A DNA stretch of 55,879 bases from Bacillota bacterium (GTDB taxonomy: Bacteria > Sysuimicrobiota > Sysuimicrobiia > Sysuimicrobiales > Segetimicrobiaceae), in the NCBI GenBank assembly GCA_021324295.1, contig JAJPJJ010000123.1:1-55879 (forward strand). The letters are read 5' to 3'. Below are positions 1 to 7,606 of this stretch, one piece after another. The position numbers and the translations under genes were made by a program. The first letter of the stretch is position 1. Each line of letters begins with the position of its first letter. Below the pieces are notes generated by a model, which was not told where the DNA came from, searched no databases, and saw only the letters and a list, made by a program, of their open reading frames with translations.

Positions 1-110
1 CCGGCCACATCGTCGTCTCCTGCTCCGTCGAAGCTGCAATGGTTGCTGCGTTGCTTCCACTCTACGTCCCCCAGGCCCAAATTCCTGCGACTTGCGCAAG
101 TCCGGTATAG

Positions 111-900
111 CACACACTCACCTTTGTCCAGTCCCAAGGAATTCACGGGGACAACACACGCTTCAGCCCGCGGCATCTGCACGAAGAACGGTGGCTGCTG
201 CGGGGGCTCGTGCGATGTGGAAGCTGCGATGCGGCGACCGGGTGCCACCCCATGCGTGGGCGTAACGGCACCACGCATGACTATTACCGCTGTCGCCGCT
301 ATGACCCGGTCCGAGTGGGCGATCCAGCGGCCGTGTGCACCCAACGCAACATCCGGGCGCGAGAGCTCGACGCGTTTGTCTGGCGCGAGGCGTACCGGCA
401 CCTCGGGGACCCGGCCACCCTCGCGCGTGCCTATGCGGCGCTCAGCACCGATGGTGGCGGTTTGGATGACGATGTGTCGACCGCTCGTGCCCAGGCGCTT
501 GACCGGCGTCAACGCGATCTCGGCCAAGAAACGACACGGTTGCTGGATGCTTATCAAGCGGGCTTGATCGATCTCCCACAGTTCGCTCGTCGCCAGACGC
601 TCCTGCGCGAGAAGCGCGATCGGTTAGCGCGGGAGCACCGCTTGCTCATGGAGCAGCAAACCGCAGCAGATTGGCAACAGACCATTTGTGCGAGCCTCGA
701 AGGATTTTCACAGCAGATCCGGGGGCGGCTCCAGAATCTTACCTTTAAGGAGAAGCAGCAGGTGCTCCGCTTGGTGATCGAAAAGGTCATGGTCCGTGAT
801 CATCAAGTGAGCATCCACTTCAAGATCCCGATCCAGCCGCGGCCACGCCCCGTGCCGGAGACCCCGGGCCAAGCAGCTCCGACTGAGCCAGTGTCAACAC
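111..900 (+). pseudogene. Large serine recombinase, C-terminal remnant
   Basis: This is the C-terminal part of a large serine recombinase (site-specific integrase family). The open frame runs from 111, just after an in-frame stop at 108-110, and reads NTRFSPRH, then LLRGLVRCGSC. That is the usual junction between the recombinase domain and the zinc-ribbon domain of this family. The zinc ribbon (CGSC, then YRC and VC) is followed by the long charged helical region typical of the coiled-coil C-terminus, ending near FKIPIQPRP. The N-terminal catalytic resolvase domain with its nucleophilic serine is missing, so the copy cannot recombine DNA. The frame stays open to 1118, but after about 900 it runs over an IS21-type remnant. 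GTG at 210 could start translation but lies inside the domain. I recognise nothing in bases 1-110. Confidence 0.75.
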
Positions 901-1120
901 AATGCGATTTGCGTTCCACTCATGGCCATCCGCGGCGAGAGCTATCGGCTCAGGGAGCGGAAGAAGGCCGGGCTCCTGCCGGCGACCGCCCAGAGTGCGG
1001 AACCGAGCCCGCCGACGCGTGCGCCGCGCGGCGGCCGGGTGGAGAGGAGGTGAGACCGAACACTTGGAGGGTGGGGAATTTTCAACCGCCCCTCTGGGGA
1101 GATTTCAGCCGACCTTGACA
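892..1120 (+). mobile_element. IS21-family remnant: istB 3' end plus right terminus
   Basis: In a different frame from the recombinase, ATG 922 to TGA 1053 reads MAIRGESYRLRERKKAGL. This matches the extreme C-terminus of IstB, the AAA+ ATPase helper of IS21 transposition, whose tail carries a conserved GESYRL-type motif. The stop is followed by GGTGGGGAATTTTCAACC and a related second copy, then by TTGACA at 1115-1120. IS21 elements commonly end with such GGTGGGGA-type sequence and a terminal TGACA. Nothing of istA or of the IstB Walker motifs is present, so only the right end survives. It abuts the recombinase remnant, which suggests one mobile element landed in another. Confidence 0.65.
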
Positions 1121-1174
1121 GCCCAGCGGATCGACGCGCTGCTGCGGGCGCCGCAGCCGGGCCGGCGAGGCTGG

Positions 1175-1196
1175 ACTGTAGCCAAACTGTAGCCAA
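1175..1196 (+). repeat. Tandem 11-bp repeat ACTGTAGCCAA x2
   Basis: Two perfect head-to-tail copies of ACTGTAGCCAA occupy 1175-1185 and 1186-1196. Short direct repeats beside an attachment site are typical arm-type integrase binding sites in tRNA-targeting elements. The tRNA-Asp fragment begins about 110 bases downstream. The role is inferred from that arrangement. Confidence 0.55.
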
Positions 1197-1306
1197 ACGG
1201 GCAGATAACGGGCTACGACAGCGCACGTCTGTGGACACCAAAACGTGGCGGGAGCCCAATAGAATCAACGGTTTAGGACGCGGGCGGACGGCGTTGGAAT
1301 ATCGCT

Positions 1307-1358
1307 GAAACTGCCTGTCACGCAGGAGATCGCGGGTTCAATCCCGTCGCTCCCGCCA
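1307..1358 (+). pseudogene. tRNA-Asp(GTC) 3' half, probable att site remnant
   Basis: The sequence carries an anticodon arm with loop CTGTCAC (anticodon GTC) on a CTGC/GCAG stem. A T arm follows, GCGGG/CCCGT, whose loop TTCAAT has six bases instead of seven. The acceptor strand CGCTCCC, discriminator G and CCA complete the 3' side. No D arm is present upstream, so this is not a functional tRNA. GGGAGCC at 1250-1256 can pair with six of the seven acceptor bases, but it lies 109 bases from the CCA. Elements integrating into tRNA genes duplicate the 3' part of the target, so this is best read as an attL/attR scar of the decayed element to its left. Confidence 0.7.
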
Positions 1359-1634
1359 GAGCCGTCGAGGGCATGGATTCCCGCGCGGGAGGTCCCGGGC
1401 CGGCGCCGCAGCCCCGGGCGGAGTGCCGGCCGCCAGAGACGCCGTTTCGCCGGAAGATCGGCGCGAAGATTCCTGGAAGATCCTGCTGCTAGACTCAACT
1501 GGCTCACGTCTGCGGGCCCCGTTTAACTTTGCCGTCTGCCGGGTATCGTCACTGGAGAGGTGGCCTGTCTCCGGGCCCCCAGTCGATACATCGATGCTGT
1601 GGAGGCGGGGGCGGTACGCAGAGGAGGTGCACGT

Positions 1635-2870
1635 ATGCGACGTGTCTGGTGCCTCGTGCTCGTCCTTATCGCGGTGGCCGCGCTCGTGACGGGTCGCGCT
1701 GTGGCGCAGCAGGCGATCCGCGTCTACGTGGACGGCCGCCTCGTCACCTTCGATGTCCCGCCGACGGTGATCCAGGGGAGGGTCCTCGTCCCGCTGCGGG
1801 GCATCTTCGAGCAGATGGGCGCCACGGTCGACTACGATGCGCGCACGCAGCACATCGTGGCGATCCGCGGCACGCAGGCTGTGGAGTTGACGATCGGTTC
1901 GCGGCAGGCCAGGGTGAACGACTCGCCGAAGCTCCTGGACGTGCCGGCGTTCACGATCAATGGCCGCACGATGGTTCCTCTCCGGTTCATCAGCGAGTCC
2001 CTGGGGGCCAGCGTTCAGTGGGTCGAGGCGAGCCGGACGATCCTGATCGGGTCGCCCGGAGCAGCGGCCCCCGCGCCCCCGGCGCCGCAACCCCAGCCGC
2101 AGGCCGCGACGATCAGCGGGCGGCTGGTCGCGGTGTCGACCGGGCAGAACCCCCGCATCGTCGTGCGGGCCAACGGCCAGGACCACACCATCGTCGTGAC
2201 GCCCGAAACCGCGATCTTCCGGTTCAACGCGGAGACCCAGGCCGGGGGCTCCGCGCCGCTCGGCGCGCTGCGGAAGGGCGACCAGGTGACGGTGGAGACG
2301 AACGCGCAGGGCCAGGCGACGAAGATCACGGCCACGTACCGTGTGCCGGCCGCCGGGAGGATCTCCACCGTCAACACGAGCAACCGTACCGTCACGCTCG
2401 CGGACGGGCGCAGCTACATCGTGCTCCCCGACGCGGACGTGACGCTCAACGGGAAGGCCGCGGACTTCAGCGCGATCCAGGCGGGCCGGGTTGCCCGCTT
2501 CTCCGTGATCGAAGGGACCAACCAGGCGTACGAGGTGCACGTCACGGTCCCGGCCGCGTCGTCGGCGCCCACACCGGCAGCGATCTCCGCGCCGACGATC
2601 AGTTCCCCGGGGAACGGCGCGACCGTGGCGAGCACCTTCACGGTGCAGGGCAAGGCGCGGCCGGGAGCGCTCGTCGTCGTGCAGGTGCAGCCGAAGCTGC
2701 TCGGGCAGACCACTCAGGTCCAGACGACCGCCGGCTCGGACGGCTCGTGGTCGGTCGGCGTCAGCGTCTCGTCACTGCCCTTCGTATCGTTCCCCTACGT
2801 CGTCTCGGCGGTCCAGATCGTGAATGGCACGCAGTCCGACCCCGCGAGCGTCGAAGTCACGGTACAGTGA
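1635..2870 (+). CDS. Secreted copper-amine-oxidase-N-domain protein with Ig-like tail
   Basis: This is a secreted or surface protein of 411 residues. The start at 1635 is chosen because GAGGAGG lies just upstream and the product then opens with a clean signal peptide (MRRVWCLVLVLI, cleavage near RAVAQQ). Residues about 25-135 form a copper-amine-oxidase N-terminal domain, a small domain thought to bind cell wall or protein partners, with the twin motifs VLVPLRGIFEQMGA and TMVPLRFISESLGA. A proline/alanine linker follows, then a beta-rich region resembling DUF5666 (ISGRLVAVS, IVVTPETAIF). An Ig-like domain (ISSPGNGATV) closes the protein. There are no catalytic amine oxidase residues. It is monocistronic and ends in a strong hairpin. 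The exact function is unknown. Confidence 0.85.
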   Translation: MRRVWCLVLVLIAVAALVTGRAVAQQAIRVYVDGRLVTFDVPPTVIQGRVLVPLRGIFEQMGATVDYDARTQHIVAIRGTQAVELTIGSRQARVNDSPKLLDVPAFTINGRTMVPLRFISESLGASVQWVEASRTILIGSPGAAAPAPPAPQPQPQAATISGRLVAVSTGQNPRIVVRANGQDHTIVVTPETAIFRFNAETQAGGSAPLGALRKGDQVTVETNAQGQATKITATYRVPAAGRISTVNTSNRTVTLADGRSYIVLPDADVTLNGKAADFSAIQAGRVARFSVIEGTNQAYEVHVTVPAASSAPTPAAISAPTISSPGNGATVASTFTVQGKARPGALVVVQVQPKLLGQTTQVQTTAGSDGSWSVGVSVSSLPFVSFPYVVSAVQIVNGTQSDPASVEVTVQ

Positions 2871-2902
2871 CCGCGCCGCCCCGCGCCGCGGGGCCCGCGT
2901 CA

Positions 2903-2940
2903 GGCCGCAGCCGGCCCACCGGGGTGGGCCGGCTGCGGCC
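2903..2940. terminator. Bidirectional terminator hairpin
   Basis: GGCCGCAGCCGGCCCACC (2903-2920) and its exact reverse complement (2923-2940) form an 18-bp stem with a 2-base gap. It sits between two convergent genes. There is no long T tract on either side. Confidence 0.8.
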
Positions 2941-2975
2941 TTGGTCCGCTGCGCCGCCTCTCCTGTGGCGGCGCG

Positions 2976-3242
2976 CTACGCCTTCTGCAGCGACTCTTGC
3001 GCCACGCGCTTGCTCAGGGTGATCAGCACGCCGCGCACGGCTCGCTCCGCGCTTTCCTTGTCCTGCAGCGCGTCCGCGGGGATGTCCGCCACGAACGTGT
3101 GAGCGCCACGGGAGAACGTCACGGAGAGGACGCCCTCCCGCGCCTCGACCACCTCGCCGATCCCCATGTCATCGCGGCCGAGGCCCACTACCGCTTCCTC
3201 GATGATCTGCCGGTAGCGTTGGAGGTCCTTGCTGGTCAGCAT
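2976..3242 (-). CDS. Small conserved-looking hypothetical protein
   Basis: This is an 88-residue soluble protein of unknown function. The start at 3242 is chosen because AGGAGGTGGGG stands 4-5 bases upstream on the minus strand. The N-terminal third is helical and charged (LTSKDLQRYRQIIEEAV). The middle is predicted beta (GVLSVTFSRGAHTFVADIP). The C-terminal third is an amphipathic helix ending SKRVAQESLQKA. It has no cysteines, signal peptide or membrane segment. It is convergent with the surface-protein gene and shares its terminator hairpin. I do not recognise the family. Confidence 0.65.
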   Translation of the reverse strand: MLTSKDLQRYRQIIEEAVVGLGRDDMGIGEVVEAREGVLSVTFSRGAHTFVADIPADALQDKESAERAVRGVLITLSKRVAQESLQKA

Positions 3243-3371
3243 CCTGCCCCACCTCCTCGGTACGTTTTTCCCCGCCCCGGCCCCGCATGTCAAGGGCGGG
3301 CGTTCCTCCCCAGACCGCGGCCTCCCGGGCCCGGGCGTGCCGCGAGCGCCGGAAGCGCCGGAAGGCGCTCC

Positions 3372-3400
3372 TTGAGGCACGCAGCATCGTCGGATATACT
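3372..3400 (+). promoter_or_regulatory. Sigma70-type promoter of tRNA-Phe
   Basis: TTGAGG (3372-3377) and TATACT (3395-3400) are separated by exactly 17 bases. Transcription would start near 3407, about 16 bases before the tRNA. Confidence 0.8.
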
Positions 3401-3422
3401 ATGGAAGTGCCCGTAGGGGCGC

Positions 3423-3498
3423 GCCGGGGTAGCTCAGGTGGTAGAGCAGGGGACTGAAAATCCCCGTGTCGGCGGTTCGACTCCGTCCCCCGGCACCA
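3423..3498 (+). tRNA. tRNA-Phe(GAA)
   Basis: A complete 76-base cloverleaf including an encoded CCA. The acceptor stem is GCCGGGG/CCCCGGC with discriminator A. The D arm is GCTC...GAGC. The anticodon stem GGGGA/TCCCC encloses loop CTGAAAA, giving anticodon GAA. The T arm is GGCGG/CCGTC with loop TTCGACT. A good promoter lies just upstream. Confidence 0.96.
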
Positions 3499-3504
3499 TG
3501 ACTT

Positions 3505-3807
3505 TCAAGGGCTCAGGTCGGACATGCCGCGTAGCTTGGCGATAATGTGTTCGACCGCCGGTCCTGTCCGATCGCACCCCGCGCTGCAGTGGACGAGCAC
3601 CGCCTTGGGCAGTTTCTGATATGCCTGCCAGACATCATCGAGTTGCTTGTCGTCCAGCGGCGGTCGCCGGTGGTCCCGCACTGGTACGTATCCGACAGCG
3701 AAGCCTTTCGCTCGATAGTACGAGAGCAAGTCAGCGGTCCGCCGCGGCGCCCAGGTGACTGGGGAACCGGTTCCGATCGCGCCGCGTGTGGATCGTGCGG
3801 GGTCTCG
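3505..3807 (-). pseudogene. Dual-specificity/tyrosine phosphatase fragment
   Basis: The minus-strand frame encodes the C-terminal half of a cysteine-based protein phosphatase. The signature HCSAGCDRTG fits the CX5R(S/T) P-loop, with Cys as nucleophile and Arg as phosphate binder. The frame is open from 3807, where an in-frame stop precedes it, and reads RGAIGTGSPVTWAPRRT, then LLSYYRAKGF, DKQLDDVW and VLVHCSAG. No ATG or GTG with a ribosome site is seen. TTG at 3729 would begin only 74 residues, too few for the fold. Members of the family are normally 150-200 residues, so the first part is lost or shifted out of frame. Its 3' end lies 6 bases from the tRNA-Phe CCA on the opposite strand. Confidence 0.6.
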
Positions 3808-4134
3808 TTACGCTGATCCGCAACGAGATCAACGGCTTCGTCGACTGGCCAACCGATTACCATTTCGCCGTGACCGTGTGCCGCTCGAACCCGTCGAGTC
3901 CCCGGGGTGCGAAGTCGCACGGCACGGTTTTCTCCCGCGGCGCGAGAGGCTCGACAGAGCGCACGGCCTCGGGCAGCTGACGCCGGGACGCCGAGCCGGT
4001 GGAGACCAGGTCCGCGCGTGAGGGCCGGCGCCCGGCGGGGTATACCCTTCTCGCCGAGAGCTATCACGCCGCGAGGCCTCACGATGGGTGTCTCTGTGCG
4101 GGGCCGGGTCCACCGGAACAGGGCGCGCGGGGAT

Positions 4135-5871
4135 GTGACGAACAGGAAGATCGCGCAGGTCCTCGCCGAGATCGGGGACATCCTCGAGATCAAGGGCGAG
4201 AGCGCCTTCCGCGTGGCCGCCTACCGCAACGCCGCACGCTCGCTCGAGGTCCTGCCCGAGGGCGCGCGCGAGCGCTACCGGGCCGGAGGGGTCAAGGCCC
4301 TGCGGCAGATCCCTGGGGTCGGCGCCTCCATCGCCGCCAAGATCGAGGAGCTCCTCACGACCGGCCGGCTCGCGTACTACGAGCAGATCAAGAAGACGAT
4401 CCCGGCCGTGACGCTGGACCTGACCCGGATCCCCGGTGTCGGTCCCAAGACCGCCCAGAAGCTCTCCGATACGTTGGGCGTCAAGAGCATCGCGGACCTC
4501 GAGCGGGCGATCGACACGCCCCTGGCCGCGCGGCACTTCCGACCCAGGACCCGCGAGCGGATCAAGACGGGCATCGGCCTCCTCAGAGGGCTGTCGGGCC
4601 GCGTGATCCTGCCCGTCGCCGAGCCGATCGCCCGCGAGCTGGTGGAAGCCCTGCGGGGCTGCCCGGGGGTGCTCAAGGTCGATCCGGTCGGCTCCCTGCG
4701 GCGAATGCGCGAGACGGTGGGCGACATCGACATCGTCTGCGCTACGGAGAACGCGAGGCGGGCGATCGAGTGCTTCGCCTCCCACCCGAGCGTGAGGGAG
4801 GTCCTGGCCAAGGGGGATGCCAAGGCGACGGTCGTCCACGCGGACGGCGTGCAGGTGGACCTCGAGATCGTCCCGCGAGAGGAGTATGGCTCGCTGCTGC
4901 AACACTTCACCGGCTCCAAGCAGCACAACGTGGCCCTGCGGACCTGGGGCGTCGAGCACGGGTTCTCGATCTCCGAGCACGGCATCAAGCGGGGCGGCAG
5001 GCTCGTGAGGTTCGACGACGAGCGGGAGGTCTACCGGTTCCTCGGCATGGAGTGGATCCCCCCCGAGCTCCGGGAGGATCAGGGGGAGATCGAGGCGGCG
5101 CTGCGCCATGCGCTGCCTCGCCTCATCGAGGAGCGCGACATCGCCGGTGACCTGCACGGCCACTCCACGTGGTCCGATGGGCGCGAGGCGATCGAGGCGG
5201 TGGTGCGCGCGGCGATCGAGCGGGGCTACGCGTACATCGCGGTCACGGACCACAGCCGGGGCCTGGGGGTCGCGCACGGGCTGGACGCCGCCCGCGTGGC
5301 AGAGCGGCACGCGGAGGTCGAGGCGGTCCGGCGAAAGTACGGGGCGAAGATCCGCCTGCTCGAGGGCGTCGAGGTGGACATCCGCGCCGACGGCCGGCTC
5401 GACCTGCCCGACGCGGTCCTCGAAAGGATGGATGTGGTGATCGCGTCGATCCACTCCGCCTTCGGTCAGACGAGGGAGCAGCTCACGCGGCGGCTCGTCG
5501 GGGCGATCGAGAACCTCCACGTCGACATCCTCGGGCACCCGTCGGGACGCCTGCTCGGAGAGCGCGACGAGTACGGCGTGGAGTGGGACGAGGTGTTCCG
5601 CGCGGCCGCCAGGCACGGGACGGCGCTCGAGATCAACGCCTTCCCCAACCGCCTGGATCTCAAGGATACCCTGGCGAGGGAGGCGCGCCGCCGGGGCGCG
5701 CGCCTCGTCATCGACACCGATTTCCACGAAGCGCGCCACCTCGACCTGATGCGCTACGGCGTGGCCGTCGCGCGACGCGCGTGGCTCGGGAAGGACGACG
5801 TGGTGAACGCCCAGCCCTGGAGGGAGCTGGCCGCGTGGCTCAGGGAGCGTGGCCGAGGTGCCCGGAGGTGA
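4135..5871 (+). CDS. polX: DNA polymerase X family protein with PHP 3'-5' exonuclease domain
   Basis: This is a family X DNA polymerase with a C-terminal PHP exonuclease, a gap-filling repair enzyme of 578 residues. The start at GTG 4135 is chosen because the family begins with NRKIAQVLAEIGDILEIKG; ATG 4084 would add 17 residues, and neither has a strong ribosome site. Helix-hairpin-helix motifs are at about 59-75 (IPGVGASIAAKI) and 99-112 (IPGVGPKTAQKL). The polymerase motif GSLRR...GDIDIV supplies Asp197 and Asp199, and VDLEIV supplies Asp242. The PHP domain starts near 338 with HGHSTWSDG and continues through TDHS, GVEVDI, SIHSAF, GHPSGR and INAFPNRLDL. The last PHP motif reads DTDFH where relatives usually have TDAH. 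The gene stands alone between the phosphatase fragment and marR. Confidence 0.93.
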   Translation: MTNRKIAQVLAEIGDILEIKGESAFRVAAYRNAARSLEVLPEGARERYRAGGVKALRQIPGVGASIAAKIEELLTTGRLAYYEQIKKTIPAVTLDLTRIPGVGPKTAQKLSDTLGVKSIADLERAIDTPLAARHFRPRTRERIKTGIGLLRGLSGRVILPVAEPIARELVEALRGCPGVLKVDPVGSLRRMRETVGDIDIVCATENARRAIECFASHPSVREVLAKGDAKATVVHADGVQVDLEIVPREEYGSLLQHFTGSKQHNVALRTWGVEHGFSISEHGIKRGGRLVRFDDEREVYRFLGMEWIPPELREDQGEIEAALRHALPRLIEERDIAGDLHGHSTWSDGREAIEAVVRAAIERGYAYIAVTDHSRGLGVAHGLDAARVAERHAEVEAVRRKYGAKIRLLEGVEVDIRADGRLDLPDAVLERMDVVIASIHSAFGQTREQLTRRLVGAIENLHVDILGHPSGRLLGERDEYGVEWDEVFRAAARHGTALEINAFPNRLDLKDTLAREARRRGARLVIDTDFHEARHLDLMRYGVAVARRAWLGKDDVVNAQPWRELAAWLRERGRGARR

Positions 5872-5893
5872 CAGGCCATCCCGCGGGCGGATC

Positions 5894-5922
5894 TTGACGT
5901 CCTAGGTAGGTGTATATACACT
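5894..5922 (+). promoter_or_regulatory. Leaderless marR promoter with overlapping palindromic operator
   Basis: TTGACG (5894-5899) and TACACT (5917-5922) are 17 bases apart. The GTG start codon at 5929 falls where transcription should begin, so the mRNA is probably leaderless. The perfect palindrome GTGTATATACAC (5910-5921) overlaps the -10 element, the expected position for an autorepressing MarR dimer. Confidence 0.75.
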
Positions 5923-5928
5923 CCAGCC

Positions 5929-6360
5929 GTGGACGCGACGGTCGACCTCTCCGCGTGCCGAGGCTGCCACTGCCTCGCGGCGCGCCGGCACGCCCGGGCG
6001 GTCACCCGCCTGTTCGATGAGAAGCTGCGCCCGCACGGGCTGCGCGCAACCCAGTTTTCCGTGCTCGCCGCCCTGGCCCTCGCGGGCCCGACACCGGTCA
6101 CGGGGCTGGCGGAGAAGCTCGGCCTGGAGCGGACGACGCTGACGCGGATCGCGGCGGTGCTCGAGCGGCACGGGTGGGTGAGCATCGCTCCGTCCGAGGA
6201 CGCGAGGGAGCGCCCGCTCCGGCTGACCGGGGCCGGCCGCCGCAAGCTCGTCGGCGCGTTCCCGGCATGGAAGGAAGCGCAAGATCTCGTCGATCGGTGG
6301 ACAGACGCGCAGGATCCGGCCGATCGGTATCCGGCTGGGTCCGTTCGGCAGACGCGATGA
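5929..6360 (+). CDS. MarR-family transcriptional regulator
   Basis: This is a 143-residue winged-helix DNA-binding regulator of the MarR family. The N-terminal helix contains CRGCHCLAARRHARAV, with three clustered cysteines near residues 10-15 that could sense oxidants or metal. The DNA-binding region reads TQFSVLAALALAGPTPVTGLAEKLGLERTTLTRIAAVLERHGW, followed by a wing with the DARER motif and LTGAGR. The C-terminal dimerisation helix (AWKEAQDLVDRW) is short. The start is GTG 5929, which coincides with the predicted transcription start, and no Shine-Dalgarno sequence precedes it. The downstream BNR-repeat gene begins 67 bases later on the same strand and is a candidate target. The inducer is unknown. 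Confidence 0.88.
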   Translation: MDATVDLSACRGCHCLAARRHARAVTRLFDEKLRPHGLRATQFSVLAALALAGPTPVTGLAEKLGLERTTLTRIAAVLERHGWVSIAPSEDARERPLRLTGAGRRKLVGAFPAWKEAQDLVDRWTDAQDPADRYPAGSVRQTR

Positions 6361-6427
6361 CCCGATGCCGCGCCGCCCGTGGAATGGCGCCTGCGCAGGC
6401 CGGCGCGAGCTCAGGAAGGAGTGAGCG

Positions 6428-7606
6428 ATGAGCGGGGTGCGGGTGCTCGTGGGTACACGCAAGGGCGCGTTCATCCTGACCGCAGACGGACGGCGCGATC
6501 GCTGGGACATCAGCGGTCCCCACTTTGCGGGGTGGGAGGTCTACCACCTCAAGGGCTCGCCTGTCGACCCCGACCGGCTGTACGCGTCGCAGTCGCTCGC
6601 GTGGTTTGGGCAGGTGATCCAGCGCTCGCACGACGGCGGCAAGACGTGGGAGGTGCCCGGGGGCGGCATCACGATGGATCCAGAGAGCCTTCGGAGGGGC
6701 GAGAGCAACAAGTTCGCCTACGATACGAGCCGAGACACCGGCAAACCCCTCACCACGCACCAGTGGTACGACGGCACGCAGCACCCCTGGGAGTTCAAGC
6801 GTGTCTGGCACCTGGAACCGTCGCTCGACGATCCGGACACGGTGTACGCGGGAGTCGAGGATGCCGCCTTGTTCCGCTCGACGGACGGCGGGCACACGTG
6901 GCAGGAGCTCGCCGGCCTGCGCGGCCACGGCTCCGGGCCCTCCTGGCAGCCGGGCGCCGGGGGGCTGTGCCTGCACACGATCGTGCCGGACCCGAGCGAC
7001 CCCGGGCGCATCTTCGTTGCCATCTCGGCCGCGGGCGCCTTTCGGACCGACGACGGGGGCCGGACCTGGCGGCCGGTGAACCGCGGCCTGCACTCCCAGT
7101 ACATCCCGAACCCGACGGCGGAGGTCGGCCACTGCGTCCACCGCATCGCGATGCACCCATCGCGTCCGGGCGTGCTGTTCATGCAGAAGCACTGGGACGT
7201 CATGCGCAGCGACGACGCCGGCGAATCGTGGCGCGAGGTCAGCGGCAACCTGCCGACCGACTTCGGGTTCGTGGTCGACGTGCACGCGCACGAGCCGGAC
7301 ACAATCTACGTCGTCCCGATCAAGAGCGACTCGGAGCACTTCCCGCCCGAGGGGAAGCTCCGCGTGTACCGCAGCCGGACGGGCGGGGGCGAGTGGGAGG
7401 CGCTGACGGCGGGGCTCCCGCAACGCGACTGCTACGTGAACGTCCTGCGCGACGCGATGGCGGTGGACTCGCTCGATCCGTGCGGCGTGTACTTCGGCAC
7501 CACCGGCGGGCAGGTATATGCGTCGGCGGACGCCGGCAACACGTGGGCGCCCATCGTGCGCGACCTGCCGGCCGTGCTGTCCGTCGAAGTCCAGACCCTG
7601 CCGTGA
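6428..7606 (+). CDS. BNR/Asp-box beta-propeller protein (WD40/YVTN/sialidase-like)
   Basis: This is a predicted cytoplasmic beta-propeller of 392 residues. Asp-box (BNR) repeats of the form S-x-D-x-G-x-T-W recur through the sequence: [31 protein letters not shown] and ADAGNTW. There is no signal peptide, and the sialidase catalytic Arg triad and nucleophile cannot be assigned. It is therefore better described as a VPS10/sialidase-fold protein than as an exo-sialidase. The ribosome site GGAAGGA precedes ATG 6428. Its stop overlaps the start of the next gene in GTGA, showing translational coupling. In many bacteria this family sits beside a MoaD/ThiS-like gene, as here, but the shared function is not established. 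Confidence 0.85.
   Translation: MSGVRVLVGTRKGAFILTADGRRDRWDISGPHFAGWEVYHLKGSPVDPDRLYASQSLAWFGQVIQRSHDGGKTWEVPGGGITMDPESLRRGESNKFAYDTSRDTGKPLTTHQWYDGTQHPWEFKRVWHLEPSLDDPDTVYAGVEDAALFRSTDGGHTWQELAGLRGHGSGPSWQPGAGGLCLHTIVPDPSDPGRIFVAISAAGAFRTDDGGRTWRPVNRGLHSQYIPNPTAEVGHCVHRIAMHPSRPGVLFMQKHWDVMRSDDAGESWREVSGNLPTDFGFVVDVHAHEPDTIYVVPIKSDSEHFPPEGKLRVYRSRTGGGEWEALTAGLPQRDCYVNVLRDAMAVDSLDPCGVYFGTTGGQVYASADAGNTWAPIVRDLPAVLSVEVQTLP

Larger units (their letters stand above)
1121..1634. other. Gene-free spacer with att-like sequences
   Basis: No convincing gene lies in these 514 bases. The left part holds a tandem 11-bp repeat (1175-1196) and a partial tRNA-Asp (1307-1358), both listed separately. The right part (1361-1634) leads into the next gene. 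I see no clear terminator in it, and only a weak promoter-like pair, TTTAAC and TATCGT about 16 bases apart. Confidence 0.5.

Noticed and set aside
6428-7606. Calling the BNR protein an exo-alpha-sialidase
   Set aside because: Asp boxes are present, but the catalytic Arg triad and nucleophile could not be found and there is no signal peptide.
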